Source: Agaricus subrufescens (lineage: Eukaryota; Basidiomycota; Agaricomycetes; Agaricales; Agaricaceae). From it: 64,000 nt of DNA. The stretch is taken from contig CM057057.1 in assembly GCA_029945375.1 (NCBI GenBank), forward strand, positions 744,001-808,000, written 5' to 3'. The position numbers and the translations under genes are program-made. Below are positions 43,165-55,295 of this stretch, in pieces (positions within the stretch are counted from its first letter, which is position 1; each line of letters begins with the position of its first letter). The notes under the pieces were generated by a model, which was given only the letters and a program-made list of their open reading frames with translations, ran no database searches and was not told the origin of the DNA.

Positions 43165-45912
43165 AGATCGTGAGTTATTTTCAGTGCGTATTCATGAGAG
43201 AGAAAAGTGATATATATTTATTGACAGCACGTACAGCGTACATCAAGGTAGTGGACGGCGGTATGTCAATCAAAAACAAGAAGGCACTCTGACCTTTCTG
43301 GTGAAGCCATGATCATCAAGGGGTATTTCGGCGATTAGGCCTCCGAAGGGTTCGTGACGTGGTTGAGCAGGCCTACTGGATATGCATTCTTGCTACCGAT
43401 TGGAATAAAAAAATGTGAGACGATAAGAAGAATGAACAGAGCAACGCACCTTCTACACCAAACAGCAGCCAATTGTACGTTTCTCTACTGGTTTATCATA
43501 TTTCGATTTTCAGAGCTCTCCATCACTGTGACTGTCAAATGATCCGATCTAAGCTCTCCATCACTGTGACTGTCAAATGATCCGATCTACGCTGCCCATT
43601 CGCAGGAGATGCAGAAGGATAGGATGACAAGACGTTAGAAGTCCCCAACCGCAAGTATCGGGTGGATCAACCTGTCTCAAGCGCATTCAGACAGTGTTGC
43701 AGTCCTTGGGGGGTAATTCGGTCCAAGAAACGGCACAGAGTGTCAGTGTGAGACCACTAGAGAGTACAGCATGCCAGCCAGCTAATGGTATCCGGACTTT
43801 AGTCGAGTGCATTGAGACGTGTTCATCGCGCCAGTTAGTGGTGCATTCAAGAAATCTTGGGTCTTTGTGGGAGCATTGAGTGTCTTGCGGGACAATCGAG
43901 GTTGAGGGAAAAATCGGTGAACATGGCTGGTAAAGCCTGACAGTGGCTGGAGTAACACATCAGATCAAATTCTATGCCGAGTCAGGTATGTGGCTGCGGG
44001 GCGAATTCTTGCATGAGACCGGAATCGCGTTCGCAAAAGGTTTGTGTAAGGCCATGATGACGAGAATAAGGAGCTGTGGTGTAATGATTCGTAAACGAGA
44101 GAAAGGCGAGGATATGGGCCAGGATGTTGATGACCACAAGTCGTGGTTCAGAATTGCATTGCGGGTCTGATTTCGCCGAATCTAAGGTCCACCGTGAGAA
44201 AAAAAGACAACACTACCTCTCCAGACAACGAATCTCTACTCGACTGGAATTTGGGCTGCGTACTTGTGCAGAATCATCTAAAGAGGCCTTTGTCTACTCA
44301 CAGTTACCGTATCTCAGGACTATGTTCTGTGGCTCAGAGCCAGCCAGTCTCAACTCGACTTCAATTCCAGTGGTGTACATTCGACCCCTGCTGCGTACTG
44401 GCTTGTTGCCCAATTAATCAGGCGGTCGGTTCGTCTCTCGCTCAGTCTAAGCCCCCTTTGCTGACCGCTGTCTTCTGAACCAGCCCTCGCTGTCCTCCCT
44501 CGTCGTCGTAGCACTTGCCAACTCAGGCCCCCGTGCAGTAGCCCATACTTGCAGCCTACTGCTTCCTTCTCTCCCCTCTCTGCACTTACACCAGTACCAT
44601 GCAAAAAATCCACTACCTGTTATAGCCTCCACCTCGAAGGATTTCCACTCACCCGTGGATAAGTACAGATCGGCATAAACCATCATCAACGTCAAAGCCC
44701 TCAAGCCAATGCCTTCCCTGCTCCAATGTTCAGGCCACTCAGAGTTCCCTCATTCGACATCTTCTTGCTCATGGATATTTCGCTGGCGTTTTTGAGGACC
44801 TGGTGATGGAATTGGGAAAGATGAGAGGATAAGGATAGGCCGGAACACTTCTGGGCACCCACCACGGAGACAACAGGATAGGCCCGGCAGGATCGCAATC
44901 TACAACTGCATGCCCACCTTTTCCGTCCATGTCCGGTGTTGATGAAGCGTAAAATGGGTGACGAATGTTGGTTCGTTTCCCTCCTTATCGTGACATTAGG
45001 ATCCCGTGACATTTGTGTGACAGGGTTTCGCTCTCGTTCCAACAACGTCCGTTCCATACCAGCCCACAGTCGGTGACTACCTGCTACAGACATCCTGCAG
45101 ATGCCTTTCTGTTCCGGCAATAGATGTGCCTCTCATATACTTGGACAGATTCGAGCTCAGCACAACGTCAGATTATCTCATCACACCTATCTTGAAGACG
45201 ACGACCTCAAGGATAATGCGCTTTCTTTGTGTAACGGTCTCAACAACAATGCCCTGCTCACTCTCTCCCAACTGCATATTCTTTCTGTCTGTCCGTACTT
45301 CTTCCTGGCGAATCTGTCGATCCCAGTTCTCCCTCTGGATATTTTCCGGCGGCGCGGCTGATCTTTGGAACCCATCATATGCCCACCAGTGCAGTCGTAT
45401 CCAACTGCATATAACTAGTCAGCAATCCTCCTCCATCACTGTGGCTTCCAAGGTAGGCCGTATGGTGTACAATCAAGGTCCTACCGTATGTGATTCTGAC
45501 TTCTTAAAAGGGTAGATTTCGTCCGCAGGTTGGGTCCGCTCCTTTACTGCGAGATATCAAGATACCAAAGAAAGTATACAATTTCTAATGCCTCCACCTG
45601 AATACTATATAATATTGTAGGGAAGTGGTCAAGTATCGTACGGCAGAGAGTAGTTTGCATGTCAATGTTGATGTGTCCATCAATATGAACGTGTTCTTCA
45701 ATGCACAGCCATTTGTGCAGATAAAAGCCTCAGTAATGATCGTCAACGCTACAAAGTATGATGTGTGGGATCTCAATCTCAGGTCACACGGGACTCAATC
45801 GGCGCCAATCTGCTGACCACAGCCTGTGAGAAATTGCTCATCGTGCCTCATCCCACCACTCTCACCCGACCTTTGATCCTCGCTTTTCCAACTAACATTC
45901 TTACACGCCATT
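43165..45912. repeat. Upstream unit U2 before NACHT N2
   Basis: This is the second copy of the segment described at 22.33-25.04 kb, ending at the start codon of N2. It has its own 38-bp-period tandem duplication at 43514-43588. Short frames on both strands differ from those in U1 and U3 by stops and indels. The 120 bp before the NACHT ATG are well conserved among the three copies and likely hold the core promoter. Confidence 0.55.
43514..43588. repeat. Two tandem copies of a 38-bp unit
   Basis: The word AGCTCTCCATCACTGTGACT, continuing to GATCCGATCT, occurs at 43514-43550 and again at 43552-43588, identical over 37 bases. U1 and U3 have a single copy at the matching place, so this is a recent local duplication. 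Confidence 0.9.
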
Positions 45913-48900
45913 ATGGACCCAGGATCAAAACGTCAAAAGTTGAAAGCTCTCATTCGCAAGCCGTTTTCCTCCAAGAAGAGGGAGGAAGCTGTGACTAGCG
46001 GTGAGTATGCTGATTATTAGTCCTCAATAGGCAGTCCGCTCATTTCTGCGTCAGCTGTCGCAGTTATTGCACAGACCTCTTCTCCAACTCTTCATTCCTC
46101 TGCTGTCACTGCTGCTGCTGTCGTGGGTAAGCCATCACCGAACACCCATACACCGAAGATTGTTATACATGAATCTACCAGTCAAGGTCATGAACACTCT
46201 TATCATGCCCTGGCCTAGTGTACTGATATACTGCACAGTGCCGAAAACTGTTTCAGGCAATGGCTCGAGCTTTTTCAGCCATAGTAGTCGTTTTTCCTTG
46301 CACAATCCTATCATGATGGACAATCCGAGGCATATGACAATCAATGTCAATAGCGATCAACGAAGCAAAGGTAAGAAGGCAGTGTATCTGCATGTACTCC
46401 AAGTTGACATTTCATCAAGCCATGAAACACCTTTCCAAGCATATCATTCACGGCGCTGCTCGGGACTCGTCCGCTCGTTCGCCTGTTCCCAAATGTCACC
46501 CTGGGACTCGGGTAGAAATCAATGGACATATAATTACTTGGTTTTACGACGAAGAAAAGGAGAAATTACTCTTCTGGGTATTTGGTCCAGCGGGGGTCGG
46601 AAAATCGGCGATCATACAGACTCTCGCCGACAAACTTGCGGAAGCTCAACAGCTGGGAGCATCTGTCTTTATTTCTCGCCCGAACGGACGTAACTCCTCC
46701 CGACATCTTTTCCTTACAGTTGGCTACCAGCTCGCTGTACATATCGAGGAATACTGCACCTACATCACCGAAAAGCTTGCTCGAGACCCCGAGTTAGTCG
46801 ACAAAGAGATTGAGGAACAGTTTAAAACATTTATTGTGGAACCATTTGTTGACAAGAAGATTTGGGCTGGCTTGAAACCACGGGGTGTTCTATTAGATGG
46901 GCTCGATGAGCTCGATGAACATCGATCGCAAAAGCAGATCATCCATCTCATTGCTGACTTTGTTCTCAAACATCCCGATGTTCCCCTTCTTTGGGCTATC
47001 TCTAGTCGCCCAGAACCACACATCAGTGACACGTTCAACGAAGAGCAAGTCATACCGTCGTATTGGTCAAAGCCCGTTCCCGTAGACTCCGAGCAATCCA
47101 TCCGAGACGTCGAGCTCTTCATAAGGGATGACCTAGAGAGAATCCGGAGAGAGTTTCCACGAAGGGTACCAAAGGAATGGCCTAGCGAAGAGCAAATCTC
47201 GAACTTAGCCGCAGCCGCATGTGGGCTTTTTGTCTTTGCTGAGACGGCACTTCGGTTCACCGAGGATCCGCGATACGCTGACCCTACCACACGCCTGGAC
47301 CAAGTCTTATCTGCTCTTAGCGGTCCTATGCCTCCTTCCAGCAGTCAACCATTCGCCCGTCTGGATATTCTGTATTCGCGCGTTCTGGAAGATATTCCAT
47401 ATGACATATGGCCAATTACAAAGCGTGTTCTCGGAGTTCTTCTGGCATTCAGGGAACGTGAGGACATGTTGAGGACACCGGCGGCCATTGCAGTCATTCT
47501 TAGTCTCGAACTGACCACTATTTATACTGCACTTAATGGCTGCTATTCCCTCCTCAATGTGTCTGATGCTCCTGATGCCATCTTTGAACCAACACAGTTC
47601 TATCATGCCTCATTCGGTGACTATTTGCTGGACCCGCCCCGCTCCCAGAATTTTTCTATATCCCTCATAGATGTGAAAGAAGACTTGCTCAAGTCATGTA
47701 TTGATGTTTGGGAAAGGTTCAAAGCTAATGATTTCCCAATGTCTGGTATGTAAATGAAATGGAACAATTTCATGCATCATTTAAAAATATCAATTGTTTA
47801 GGCCTCAAGTATGAAGACCGATGGAACAAATATTTTTCGACGATCATCCCTCATGAAAAGTTAGTGAAAAGCCCAGCACCAAACTCTATTTACAAATCTA
47901 TTCTAATCATTTACTCCGTTAGTGAAGATTTCGGCAAATCACTTGTATCATACATCTATGAAACACTAGTTACCACTTTGATTGAAAAACATGATCCTAA
48001 CGGAAAGACATTTTCATCAAAAGAGGATCAAGATCAGTGTTTCAATCGACTGAGCCAGTTGGAGTATGGTACCGGATGTGTCATATCATTATCTCCGATG
48101 ACAGCAGTGTGGCCTTGGTTGTTTGACATGTGGGAGGTAAAAGGATTTTCTACTATTTTAAATTCACTCCCTTTATTAACTCTTGGTGCAGGTTCTCCGT
48201 GATGTGTTCGTGTCTAGAGGAATCATTTCAGCAATGAGATTGGAACAATTCCAATTTTCGTATGCTGAAGCATCGCCAACCTGTGCCACTATTTCATATG
48301 TTGACAAATCATTTACTGAGGCAACCATTTACTACGAAGTAAGCATTGAACATCTGTTATATCAACTATATTGACCCATATTTTTAGGATGGTCTTCATG
48401 GAGTTCTCTATGAGATAACACACCTCCAATCATATGATCCACAGCTTCCTGTCTTATCTTGTGGAAGCTCTGAAACCGGTTGCCTTCTGTTCAGGCATCA
48501 GCGTGATGCACCTGAATCAGACAGCCTTCATCAGACATACTATGTTATCCCGATTCCCAACTCCCAGTTTTACCATGATCCAGAACACTTCCTCAACCAC
48601 AGTTTTGACACAATCCGCACAAAATATCTACACCCGGTACCGACTTGGCCTAGCACAGAGCAATTTCTTAAACTGGCAGGTGCTGTGTCTCACCACTCTG
48701 TATTTGGCAGCATAGCCATTCGATTTATTGAAGATCCATATGCTGCTGGTGACCCCATCACACGTCTTGACCAGCTGATAGCTCTCATTGATGAAGTTGA
48801 TCCATGTGATGATCATCCGTTCATTTATGTTGATGCTTTATACACTCATATCCTTGATTCCATCTCTCCCGACATGTGGCCTACAACAAAACAGATGCTT

Positions 48901-49976
48901 GATGTTTTACTGAATAAAAAAACATCTTGCTTCTTCAGTCTTCAATCTCCTGAGGGCTTTTCCGTTATTTTTGGCACCAAATTGGACATGGTTAATGTTG
49001 TGCTCAATGGTTGCTATTCCATAGTTCTGACTCGGGAGCCTATTGTCTTTCATGCTTCATTTTATGACTATCTGATAGACGTTACCCGCTCCAAGAAATT
49101 CTCTATTTCAACAAAGCACTCTTTAGTCACTGCACTTGAGGTGCTATGTAATTTTTGGTTAGGCTACAAGAGGTGGTGCCATGGCTCATCTGGTGAGTTT
49201 TTATATCATATATTGCCACTTGTCCTGATTTTAATAAACTAGATGAATCTCAGTGGGCTACATATTGTTCACAGCATCATCCTGATTTCAGCCAATCAAG
49301 TCACGAGTTTGATGAGGATCTCTCCAGGGATCTCTTTCGTGATGTTCACAAAGCGTTAGCTGAAGTTGGTAAATATGGGCCTCTGGGACTCGAATCACCA
49401 CAAATTCAGGGTTTATTCTTTGACATATTTGGTCAATTAGATTATTTTACAGTATCTGAAATTCTTTCTGCCGAAGGTGAATTTTTCATGACATTGCTTA
49501 CTCTATGGGATGTAAGTCCTTCATTTACGATGTATTATCGGTCTCTAACTCGGTTTGTAGACATATCAGATGGAGCTTAGCTCTGGAGGTTTCTTTCACG
49601 AGATTGAGTTTCGAGACGTCAGACTTGATCACTGCAATACAATACAATATGGTCAAAATGATGATGATTCTTCGGATGGAGAATGGCTTTGGTGGCACTC
49701 TGTAAGATTGATTTTTTCAGGGTGTGTAGTATACTGATATATTATGATGTTCTATTCTAGATAAACGACGAGGGAGACCTTAAGCACTGCATATCAAAAC
49801 TTCAGATGTTTCAGCAGCACAGACCACAACTTCAAGTTCTGATTGGTGGAACGCCAGGGGGGCGATTTGCAGTTTTTGAATATGAACATACTGAAGACGA
49901 CTCGAAAATAGTCGACAAATGGGATTCTAGGATGGGTCGAGCATGTTACGTGGTTCCATACCCTGATGAAGCATAA
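45913..49976 (+). CDS. NACHT ATPase N2 (NLR-like), 11 exons
   Basis: Exons: 45913-46000, 46064-46186, 46239-46370, 46420-47745, 47802-47859, 47923-48136, 48192-48338, 48388-49192, 49243-49511, 49561-49701 and 49761-49976. The product is 1172 residues. Intron 1 contains an in-frame TAG, so splicing of this 63-bp intron is required, and that supports the same intron in N1 and N3. The P-loop GPAGVGKS, Walker B GVLLDGLDELDE and SSRPEPH are intact. Module 2 (from about residue 755) repeats the helical region (TRLDQLIALIDEVDP; YVDALYTHILDSISPDMWP) and the C-terminal domain ending YPDEA. It lacks its own P-loop. The donor of intron 5 is GTTAGT where N1 and N3 have GTGAGT. It is probably a cytoplasmic STAND-type switch protein. 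Confidence 0.9.
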
Positions 49977-52060
49977 ATGTAGTTTTCATCCTTGTACTTT
50001 TGTATGTGTTACGTTTACTCGAATTTGAATTCTTGATTTTGGCGGACTTGATAAGCGGCGAAAATGTTGTACAATTTGTGTTAATTAACAGCCATTAAGA
50101 TAAGAGGTTACGAGGAGATGGTTAATAGATCCTCAAGGGGTGATGATCAAAACGTCCAGTGGACAAGTTCGCTGATGGCACGCTTGCCCGGACTTTTCAG
50201 TAACTGTACATGGGGCGCGTGTGGCACGCCATCCGAGGACGCAGTCCAGTGAGAACTCTGGAATGTTCGGGGAGACTCACAACATTTATCAAGATATGTA
50301 AAAGCGCGCCGACTTGAGAGCTACTATATTGCAGCAACAAAGAGTGGATTATATATTGCTGTAAAGCACCGAGGAAGGTGACTCTGCGGCGAGTTCTAGC
50401 GTGGGGTAATCATCCCCACAACTTGTATCGACTATTCCTCAAGACGATCACGTCTACGAGTGTCACAAGAGCGCGACGATGGGATGGGTTGACAAAGGGT
50501 CGCCTGCTGAAAACATGGCGACATGATCACATTTTGGCTCGAAGGAAACTCTATGTGACGGCACCAAAGAGTAAAAGAGGTGCATACGGGGGTCATTCTA
50601 CATCATTGTTGTCAACGAGAAGTCTTAGAGACAAGAGCGGGTCACTCATCCGGGATGGAATACAATAAAAAACTCTTCACCATCTCCATCATATAAGGGG
50701 TCAGCAGGGCGCCCTGAGTCCACACCAGATTTGGAACATCGCTAGGTACCCATATTTAGAAATCTAATACGAACAGAGGTTGGAATCGAGCAGGAATCGA
50801 GCAAGCCGGCGGGGCGCATCTCCGATCACGCGTCATTAGGTCGCCGGTATTTTACCGTCGGTGATGGGACCGGAATGTAATGATTGGTTCAGAGAGCACG
50901 TACATACTGACGAGGCACAGCGACTAGGCAGGATATTTTTGGCGTCATGCGGAGCGGTAGTGGTTAAAGGAGGAAGGATGAAGATATGTAACGCATAAGC
51001 AATCCAACGAGCACATGTGACGAGGGGATGGGCACGTTTTGTAGTGTTCGAATGTTGAAGAGTGCAAGTGAGAACCTGTCGCTGGTAAAGCAACGGCATT
51101 CCCTTGCGTGAAAATCGGCACCCTATTTTTAGATCTGCTATTGAGTAGCGTATTCATCATGACCACAAGTGGCCACTGACCGAAGTTCTTTGATCAAGAG
51201 TAGGCACAACACATTCGCTGAGGGAATGTCCAAGATGATTGGGAGGGTATGATGATCATAAACGTGAAAGCATTGACCCGGGGTGGATGAAGTAGTAGCC
51301 TGGCTTCCTGAAAGATTCGAAAACGAACCTTTTTTTATGCCACAGCACACAACGACCAGGCCATGGCTGGCCAAGTTGATTTGATATATTCGAGTCACTA
51401 ATGAGAATCTGTGAGGTGCCTTGAAGAGTAACCACAAACACAGTGACGTACGTTCTGGGGGAATGGCAGGCGGGGAACATCTTTACCAACCCCTATTTAT
51501 AGTTGTCCGTAGGTCAGCAGCCTCCGTCGCGATGGCCTTTGAACTATTCCTCAGATTATGGGTCGTTGTAGGCCCAATGCACAAAAGCAGAGGCGAATGA
51601 CAACAGGACGGTGGTAGTCGCCGCCCGCTGAGAAGGGGTTCTGATGATAGAGTTCCTGTAAAGATTGCCGAGAGGTGTAACAGTCTGGGTGTGGTTATAG
51701 GTTTGCAAGAAACTGGTGAAAAAGGCGGTACGTTCATCCAGACTTTCTTCGGGAGATGCGTACTTGGCGAGGAAGTGCGGCGTGTCCATGACGGTATAAG
51801 ATGCTCTGCGAATTTGCCAGGTATTAAGGATATGCTGCCAACACCATGGGTAATAAAGAACGCACCAGCCCGAGCAGGTGCATGTAGACGGATCAAGCTG
51901 TCTTCGCTGTCAGTCGCACAGAGACTCCGAGGCAGATTCCGGGGTTAGTTGAGGTTAGTTCTTGACAGTTCTTGAAGACGAGTGTGTCGCTGGAACAGCA
52001 GCGAGGTGTCGTGAATGGAGAACGTAGTCTGGGTGAGTGCTTTCATGTTGAGATCGGCTC
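49977..52060 (-). repeat. Downstream unit D2
   Basis: This is the copy of the D unit after N2. On the minus strand an ATG at 51789 opens MDTPHFLAKYASPEESLDER and runs 77 codons, the best-preserved N-terminal part of the former gene. D3 and D4 have the same start words but are out of frame by small indels. Further on, YVTVFVVTLQGTSQILISDS and LPIILDIPSANVLC lie in separate frames. I could not join them into an intact gene. Confidence 0.5.
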
Positions 52061-52500
52061 GTGAGAAAAGCGTGGTTGAATGGTCTTATCATTGCGAGTC
52101 GCCTGTTCTCGTGCCCGCACATCTACCAAGAAAGACACGGCTTTCTATCTCACCACCCGCTTCTGCCTCTTACAGTCCTCCCTCCAACGACGACGACATC
52201 CGCCTTGCCTCACTCCTGGTCAACGCTGACGGCTCTCGAATATGATGACCTTCCAGTTATGGTGCAGTCGAGGGCCGCGTTTCTATGTCTCTTGAACTCT
52301 TCGGTGCAGGCCCTTCTGCGGAGATCGAGCCCTCGACTTACACTGGAAGAAGACGCCCTCTTGTCCTGTCACACTGTTCTTCTGCTGTGAGTGATGCAGG
52401 AGAGCAAACGTCTAATGAAGTGGGGATGGGCTGGAACGGTCTGGAGCACTTCACCAACGAAGGGACGAGACGGAGTTGGCATTACCATGGTAGAGACCAG
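52061..52500. repeat. Block X fragment after D2
   Basis: Nearly the same as 38.05-38.47 kb, with CTGTTCTCGTGCCCGCACATC and TTTCTATGTCTCTTGAACTC. Here it leads into the upstream unit of N3 and not into a GPHR gene. It marks where GPHR and 4TM are missing from this unit of the array. Confidence 0.5.
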
Positions 52501-55295
52501 CATACATATACTTGTTGACAATAGCACATACAGTGTACATCAAGGTAGTGGACAGCTGTATGACAATTACAAACACGAAGGCACTCTGACCTTTCTGGTG
52601 AAGCAATGGCCATCAAGGGGTATTTCGCCGATTATGCCTCCGAAGGAGTTCTGAAAGGTTTGTGCCATGGTTAAGCAGGCCAACTTGATATGTATTCTTG
52701 CTACTGATTGGACTGAAAACATGTGAGACGATAAGAAGATTGATCAGAGCAACGCACCTTCTACACCGAAGAACAGCCGGTCGCAACTTTTCTCTACTCT
52801 TTTATCATAGTTCAATGTTCAGAGCCCTCCGTAATTGTAGCTTTCATATCGATCCACGCTGCCAGCTCGTGGGAGATGCAGAAGGACAACGTAACAAGAC
52901 GTTAGAAGTCACCAATCACCTGCAAAAAGGATCGGGTGGATCAGCCTGTCTAAAGCGTATTCAGACAGTGTTGCAGTCCTGGGGTGGTAATTCGGTCCAA
53001 GAAATGGCACAGGGCGTCCGTGTGAGACCACTAAAGAGTAAAGCATGCCGGCCAGTTAATGGTATCCGGACTTGAGTCGAGTGCATTGAGACGTGTTCGT
53101 CGCGCTACTTAGTGATGCAGTCGAGAGATCTCGGGTCTTCGTGGTAGCATTATATGTCTTGCAGGACAACCAAGGTTGAGGGAAAAGTCGGTGAGCATGG
53201 CTGGTAAAGATTGACAACGGCTGGAGTGACGCATCAGATCAAATTGTATGCTGAGCCGGGCGGATGGCTGCGGGGCGAATTCTGGCATGAGACTGGGATC
53301 ATGTTCGCCAAAGGTTCGTGTATGACCGTGACAACGAGAACAAGAGGTTGAGATATAATGATTCGTAAACGAGAGAAAGGCGAGGATACGGGCCAGGATG
53401 TTGATGACCACAAGTCTTGGCTCCGAATTGCAGATTTCCTCGGATCCATAGTGCACCGTGAGAATAAAAGACAGTACTATCTCTCCAGACAACGAATCCC
53501 TACTCGACTAGGATTCGGGCCGCGTCCTTGTCCAGAATCATCTACCGAGGCCTTTATCGACTCGCAGTCACCGTACCTCAAGTTTATGTTCTGTGGCTCA
53601 GAGCCAGCCTGTCGCAACTCGACTTCAACTCCAGTGGTGTACAACCGACCCCTGCGTACTGGCTCGTTGCCCAACTAATCAATTGGTCGGTTTGTCTCTC
53701 GCTCGGTGCAAGCCCCCTTTACTGACCCCTGTCTTCTGAATTAGTCCTCGCTGTCCCTCCAAGCTGTCGTAGCACTCGCTGACCCCGGCCCACGTTCAGG
53801 CTGCTGCAGATCAAGCAATATGAATATCATCGGCTACCACGTCTCTACTGCAGCTTGAGAGCCTGCTTTTTCGACTGAGGCACTCATACATCGACGTCCC
53901 CTTTGTTTGAGGCATGTTGTGCAGTAGCCCATACTTGCGGTCTAACGCTTTCCTCTTTCCCCTTTCTGCATATACACCAGTAACCTGCAACCTACAAAAA
54001 CTTCACTACTCGTCGCAGTCTCCGCCCCAACAGGTCTTTCCACCCGCTCGTGGATAGGCGGTATAACTAACATCAATTCAAAGTGCCCAAGTCGATGCAT
54101 TCCCTGCTCCAAGCTTCTGGCTACTCCGAGTTGCCTCACGCAACAACGTCTTCTCGCTCTTGGATATCTCGCTGACGTGTTTGAGGACCTGTCGGTGAAA
54201 TTGGAAAAGGTGATAGGATAAGGGTAAACCGGAACACTTCTGGACACCCACCAAGGGCACGACGAGATGGACCTTGCAGGATCGCAATCTACAACTGCAT
54301 GCCCACCTTTTCCGTCCATGTCCGGTGTTGATGAAGCGTAGAATGGGTGAAAAATATCGGTTCGTTTTCCTTCTTACCGTTACATGGAGATCCTGTGACA
54401 TCTCTGTGACAGGGTTTCTCGCTCGACTTTCAACGTCTTTTCATACCAGCCCACAATCGTTGACCATCTGTTCAAGACAGCCTACAGATGTTTTTTCATC
54501 CCGGCAATAAATGTGCCTCTCATTGACTTGGACAGATTCGGGCGCATTGCAGCGTGAAATTGCCTCATCACATCTATCTTCAAGACAACGACCTCCAAAG
54601 ATAATGCGTTTTCTTTGGTGTAAAGGTGCCAAAAACGATGCTCTATTCACTTTCTGGCACCTGTCTATACTTCTTCCTCGCAAATTTGTCAATCCCGGTT
54701 TTCTTTCTGGGTATTTTCCAGCGGCGTGATTGATCTTTGGAACCCATAATATGTCCACCATCGCATTCGTACCCGACTGCATATGTCTAGTCAGCTATCT
54801 TCCTCTATCACTGCGGCTTCCACGGTATGCCGCATCATGTAGAATCAAAATCCTACCGGATGTGAATCTGACTTCTTAAAAGGATAGATTTTGTCCGCAA
54901 GGCTAGGCTTATTTTATAGCTACGGGAAATCAAGATACCAGAGAGAAGATGCAATCGTTTAATATTTACGCCTGGATGCTATTTAGCTACGGTATGGTAT
55001 GGATCCAATCAATTGTTGTGCAGCAGAGTACTTAGTTCGCATGTCAATGTTGATGTACTTATCAATACGAACGTGTTCTCAAACGGACTGTTAATTGCGC
55101 AGACGAATGCCCCGGGAATTATCGTCAATGCTATGGGGTATGATGCGTGGGATCTGAATGTTAGGCCACGTTGGGACTCAATCGGCGCCAATCTGCTGAC
55201 CACAGCCTGTGAGAAACTACTCATCGTGCCTTATCCCACTACTCTCATCGGACTTCTGAGCCTCACTTTTCCTACTAACATCCTTACACACCGCT
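52501..55295. repeat. Upstream unit U3 before NACHT N3
   Basis: This is the third copy of the U segment, starting near the word GTACATCAAGGTAGTGGACA and ending at the start codon of N3. It includes a 127-codon minus-strand frame (53492-53109) whose counterparts in U1 and U2 are shorter or shifted. The last 280 bp before the ATG repeat the DAWDLN-type frame seen in U1. No gene is called. Confidence 0.55.
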
